This document shows positions 14,266 to 17,005 of a stretch of 17,005 bases of DNA, in pieces (position 1 is the stretch's first letter; every line of letters starts with the position of its first letter). The notes beneath the pieces are model-generated. The model searched no databases. It was not told the DNA's origin and saw only the letters and a list, made by a program, of their open reading frames with translations. Where the stretch lies: the NCBI GenBank assembly GCA_040905245.1, contig JBBDRX010000111.1, positions 1 to 17,005 on the forward strand, given 5' to 3'. The DNA is from JBBDRX01 sp040905245 (GTDB lineage: Bacteria; Bacteroidota; Rhodothermia; Balneolales; Balneolaceae). A program made the position numbers and the translations under genes.

Positions 14266-15414
14266 TCAAATTGCATTCTCTACCCTCTCCACGTAATCAA
14301 CTGCTTCCCATGGAAACTCGCTTCGGCCGAAGTGTCCGTATGTTGCAGTTTTTCGAAAAATCGGGCGTTTGAGTCCAAAACGTTCGATAATACCTGCGGG
14401 AGTCAGATCAAACACCCGGCTGACCAAGTCTGCCAGAGCGAGGTCATCCACTTTTCCGGTACCATACGTGTTTACATTGATCGAAACCGGATCGGTTACT
14501 CCAATAGCGTAAGCAAGCTGTACCAGGCAGCGATCCGCCAGTCCTGCTGCGACCAGATTCTTCGCCACATGACGGGCCGCATAGGCCGCACTTCGATCTA
14601 CTTTGGATGCATCTTTTCCAGAAAAAGCACCTCCGCCATGGCCGCCCCATCCACCATAAGTGTCTACGATGATTTTCCTGCCTGTTAACCCGGTATCACC
14701 GTGCGGCCCGCCAGTGACGAACCGGCCCGTCGGATTCACATGCAGGATCGTCTCGTCATCCATGTACTGTTCAGGAATAACCCGTCCAATCAGATGCTTC
14801 CGGATATCCTGACGAATCTGCTCTTGTTCTACACCCTCATCGTGTTGAGTTGATATTACAATCGTGGAGATTCGCTGTACAGCCCCCTTGGAATTGTACT
14901 CAACCGTCACCTGGCTTTTGCTGTCAGGACCCAGATACGGCATCAGGTCACTCCCTTTCCGAATGGCTGCCAACTCCTGTAGCAGATGATGCGAATAAAG
15001 CAGGCTCATCGGCATTAACTCCTCTGTCTCGTTAATGGCAAAACCGAACATCATCCCCTGATCGCCGGCTCCCTGTTTCTTGTCTCTACCGGAATCGACG
15101 CCCTGTGCAATGTCGGCACTCTGTTGATGCAGAGTCGAAAGAATGCCACACGAATCGGCATCGAACCGGTAGCTTGCTTTGGTGTAGCCGATATCCCGGA
15201 TCACTTCGCGAACCACTTCTTGAATGTCCACATAGGATTGGGTAGAAATTTCGCCGGAAACAATAGCCAGCCCTGTTGTCACAAGAGTCTCAACTGCAGA
15301 ACGGGAGTTGGGATCTTTGCGGAGCATTTCGTCCAGAATGGCATCGGAAATTTGGTCGGCAACTTTGTCCGGATGCCCTTCGGATACAGACTCGGAAGTA
15401 AACAGATGCTTCAT
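14266..15414 (-). CDS. metK: S-adenosylmethionine synthetase
   Basis: The 382-aa enzyme makes S-adenosylmethionine from methionine and ATP in the cytosol, releasing phosphate and pyrophosphate. Length and motifs are those of the standard bacterial form. It has SEGHPDK (His14, Asp16, Lys17), the family signature GAGDQGMMFG (residues 115-124), the glycine-rich P-loop-like GGGAFSGKD (260-268) followed by KVDRSAAYAAR, and a C-terminal GLKRPIFRKTATYGHFGR. The N-terminus MKHLFTSESVSEGHPDK fixes the ATG at 15414, although no Shine-Dalgarno sequence precedes it. No SAM riboswitch is recognisable in the 137-bp region upstream. It follows ruvB on the same strand but with a larger gap. Confidence 0.98.
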   Translation of the reverse strand: MKHLFTSESVSEGHPDKVADQISDAILDEMLRKDPNSRSAVETLVTTGLAIVSGEISTQSYVDIQEVVREVIRDIGYTKASYRFDADSCGILSTLHQQSADIAQGVDSGRDKKQGAGDQGMMFGFAINETEELMPMSLLYSHHLLQELAAIRKGSDLMPYLGPDSKSQVTVEYNSKGAVQRISTIVISTQHDEGVEQEQIRQDIRKHLIGRVIPEQYMDDETILHVNPTGRFVTGGPHGDTGLTGRKIIVDTYGGWGGHGGGAFSGKDASKVDRSAAYAARHVAKNLVAAGLADRCLVQLAYAIGVTDPVSINVNTYGTGKVDDLALADLVSRVFDLTPAGIIERFGLKRPIFRKTATYGHFGRSEFPWEAVDYVERVENAI

Positions 15415-15551
15415 ATGATGAAAATCAGTTAGCTTGGAATGGTGTTATCGTTAAATACCGCAGGATACCTATTGAGAAACTGCTTGAAAATATAAATTAT
15501 GCAAGCTACGAAAGTGGCCGTCCTTGAGCAAGAAAAAGCGTGCCCGACCTT
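15415..15551 (-). other. Spacer between ruvB and metK
   Basis: The 137-bp spacer contains an AT-rich segment flanked by GCTTG (15482-15486) and CAAGC (15502-15506), a 5-bp inverted repeat with a 15-nt loop. It may hold the metK promoter or a weak ruvB terminator. I could not pick out a convincing promoter or a known riboswitch. Confidence 0.35.
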
Positions 15552-16571
15552 TCAGGATTCAAAAAGATTACCGCCCTTACCGGCACTTGGAGTCATACCC
15601 AGATATTGATAGCTCTTGCGGGTGGCCACCCGCCCCTTCAGCGTCCTCTGCAGAAACCCTTCTTTTATCAGAAACGGTTCGTAAACTTCCTCGATCGTCT
15701 CTTTATCTTCCCCCACAGCTACTGCCAGAGTTCCCAGACCAACAGGGCCTCCGGAGTAGTTCTCGACAATCGCCCGAAGAATCCGGACATCCATTTCGTC
15801 CAGTCCATTTCGGTCTACATCCAATGCATTTAACGCTTTGTCTGCCACCTTGACGTCGATCCGCTTCAGATCGTCCACCTGTGCAAAATCCCGGGTACGT
15901 CGAAGCAGCTTGTTCACGATTCGTGGAGTTCCCCTGCTTCTTCTCGCAATCTCATGAGCACCCTCATCACTGATTCCGAAATTCAGAAGGTGGGCGGTAC
16001 GCAAGGCGATGCGCTGAAGAAGTTTTACATCGTAATAGTCCAGCCTCATGTCAATGCCGAAGCGGGCTCTGAGTGGTGCTGTGAGGAGTCCCTTGCGTGT
16101 CGTCGCGCCAACGAGGGTAAAACGTGCCAGTTCGATCTGAACACTTCTCGCATTCGGTCCGGAATCAATCACAATGTCCAGCCGGTAATCTTCCATAGCA
16201 GAGTAGAGATACTCTTCGATTACCGGGTTGAGTCTGTGAATCTCATCGATAAAAAGAACGTCTCCCTCCTCCAGATTTGTCAACAGGCCGGCCAGATCTC
16301 CGGGTTTTTCCAGAACCGGGCCTGTCGTCGGCCGGACGCGGACACCCATCTCTCTGCCAATAATATGGGCAAGAGTCGTCTTCCCAAGGCCGGGCGGCCC
16401 AGACAACAAGACATGATCCAGCGCCTCCTGACGTTTTTTTGCAGCACGAATAAATACATCCAGGTTTTGAATCACCTTCTCCTGGCCAATGAACTCGTCA
16501 AGAGAGAGAGGACGGACATTTTGTTCAAAGACTTCCTCTTTGTCGGATGGATTTAATAACGGATTTTGCAC
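15552..16571 (-). CDS. ruvB: Holliday junction branch migration DNA helicase RuvB
   Basis: The 339-aa protein is the AAA+ motor that drives branch migration at Holliday junctions with RuvA. Features in order are VRPLSLDEFIGQ, Walker A GPPGLGKT (residues 58-65), Walker B LFIDEIH (106-112), and GATTRKGLLTAPLRARFG (sensor and arginine-finger region, about 155-172). RGTPRIVNKLLRRTRDFAQV follows, then a winged-helix domain with YSGGPVGLGTLAVAVGE and RTLKGRVAT. The size is typical. The start codon is GTG at 16571, with CGGAG six bases upstream. A promoter candidate lies at 16593-16621. Neither ruvA nor ruvC is in this window, so the genes are not clustered here on the visible side. Confidence 0.98.
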   Translation of the reverse strand: MQNPLLNPSDKEEVFEQNVRPLSLDEFIGQEKVIQNLDVFIRAAKKRQEALDHVLLSGPPGLGKTTLAHIIGREMGVRVRPTTGPVLEKPGDLAGLLTNLEEGDVLFIDEIHRLNPVIEEYLYSAMEDYRLDIVIDSGPNARSVQIELARFTLVGATTRKGLLTAPLRARFGIDMRLDYYDVKLLQRIALRTAHLLNFGISDEGAHEIARRSRGTPRIVNKLLRRTRDFAQVDDLKRIDVKVADKALNALDVDRNGLDEMDVRILRAIVENYSGGPVGLGTLAVAVGEDKETIEEVYEPFLIKEGFLQRTLKGRVATRKSYQYLGMTPSAGKGGNLFES

Positions 16572-16592
16572 TTGGACTCCGATTTTCTCCCA

Positions 16593-16621
16593 ATTCTGTC
16601 AGTTGCAAAAAAAATAGTCAA
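16593..16621 (-). promoter_or_regulatory. Candidate sigma70-like promoter of ruvB
   Basis: On the minus strand TTGACT (16616-16621) and CAGAAT (16593-16598) are separated by 17 nt, which includes a run of eight T residues. Transcription would start about 15 nt before the ruvB GTG. The -35 is 5/6 and the -10 is 4/6 to consensus, so the call is plausible but unproven. Confidence 0.42.
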
Positions 16622-16676
16622 CTTGAGCCTGAATTGTAGAAAAACCTTACAGTGTATTCGGAGGGAGTAAAATAAA

Positions 16677-17005
16677 CTATGACGGAGAAGAGCCTCTCTG
16701 TTCTCTCAGCCAGTCAAGAAGCTGTGTGGCATCCTTTTCGTAAATTCCTCCAAACTCGATTGAACGCTCAAGGGCTTGGATCGATAACTCATCTTCGTTG
16801 AGGCGAACCAGTGTCTGCGCCAGAAACCACCATGTCTTCCCGGAAAGATGATCGGTCAACGTATCCGGAGAGTATTCATGAATCGATTCAAATGCCTTCC
16901 GGGCCTCTTCAAGCTGATCGTTATTGTAAAGAAGAATTCCGTAATTCAAGGTAGCGACCAATCGCTGAAGATCGGTCGGCCGTGATTCGAGTACTCCCTG
17001 AAAAA
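16677..17005 (-). CDS. Tetratricopeptide repeat protein, C-terminal part (partial)
   Basis: The frame is open to the window edge, so the gene starts beyond 17005; 109 codons including the stop are visible. The sequence reads like TPR helices: LVATLNYGILLYNNDQLEEA with RKAFESIHEYSPDTL, then TWWFLAQTLVRLNEDELSIQ with ALERSIEFGGIYEKDA. These show the W/L-G-Y-A-like spacing of the 34-residue repeat. It ends with a short helix and a Ser-rich tail. TPR units mediate protein contacts and do not reveal a specific role. A TTG at 16961 is not a credible start, because the repeat continues upstream of it. ruvB begins 105 bp downstream on the same strand and has its own promoter candidate. Confidence 0.75.
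   Translation of the reverse strand, partial: FQGVLESRPTDLQRLVATLNYGILLYNNDQLEEARKAFESIHEYSPDTLTDHLSGKTWWFLAQTLVRLNEDELSIQALERSIEFGGIYEKDATQLLDWLREQRGSSPS

Noticed and set aside
15415..15551. SAM riboswitch upstream of metK
   Set aside because: I looked for SAM-I and SAM-II style conserved cores and saw none; the spacer is short and AT-rich with only a 5-bp inverted repeat.

Overview
The window looks like a housekeeping stretch of a bacterial chromosome with moderate GC. The best guess for the organism is an aerobic member of the Balneolota/Rhodothermota or a near relative in the Bacteroidota (FCB) group. This rests on the secreted GWxTD-domain protein (a family largely confined to FCB bacteria), a Thermus-type ba3 oxidase operon, and many start codons with no visible Shine-Dalgarno sequence. 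The taxonomy is inferred, not shown. I see no mobile element, CRISPR array, tRNA, rRNA or defence island.

Layout. (1) 1-2536, plus strand: the 3' end of uvrA, a MarC-family membrane protein, and an AGCS-family sodium:amino-acid symporter. (2) 2543-5426, minus strand: a compact operon for a B-type (ba3-like) cytochrome c oxidase, in the order cbaD (43 aa, very small), cbaB (CuA subunit), cbaA (catalytic subunit), SCO copper chaperone, with ATGA overlaps. A promoter candidate and an inverted repeat lie upstream. (3) 5592-10262, minus strand: dnaX, ybaB, recR (a classic cluster), then an M1-family metallopeptidase gene interrupted by a 100-N assembly gap. dnaX carries an A10 run at the tau/gamma boundary, where slippage in either direction gives a truncated product. 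(4) 10416-12506, plus strand: the GWxTD protein, divergent from dnaX and convergent with gdhA, whose 3' end it overlaps by 28 bp. (5) 12479-17005, minus strand: an incomplete TPR protein, ruvB, metK, a small GlsB/YeaQ-like membrane protein and gdhA.

How the genes work together. The cba genes form one respiratory unit: two core subunits, the single-helix subunit IIa, and a copper-delivery protein for the CuA site. dnaX, recR, ybaB, ruvB and uvrA concern DNA replication, recombination and repair. gdhA and metK are central nitrogen and methyl metabolism. The marC-family and AGCS genes are transport or membrane functions.

I found no convincing previously undescribed system. The points most worth a second look are the dnaX slippery tract, the DnaX ATPase domain without its zinc module, the unlisted 43-aa oxidase subunit with the inverted repeat in its leader, the assembly gap whose true length cannot be 100 bp if the peptidase is intact, and the two tightly packed convergent gene pairs.
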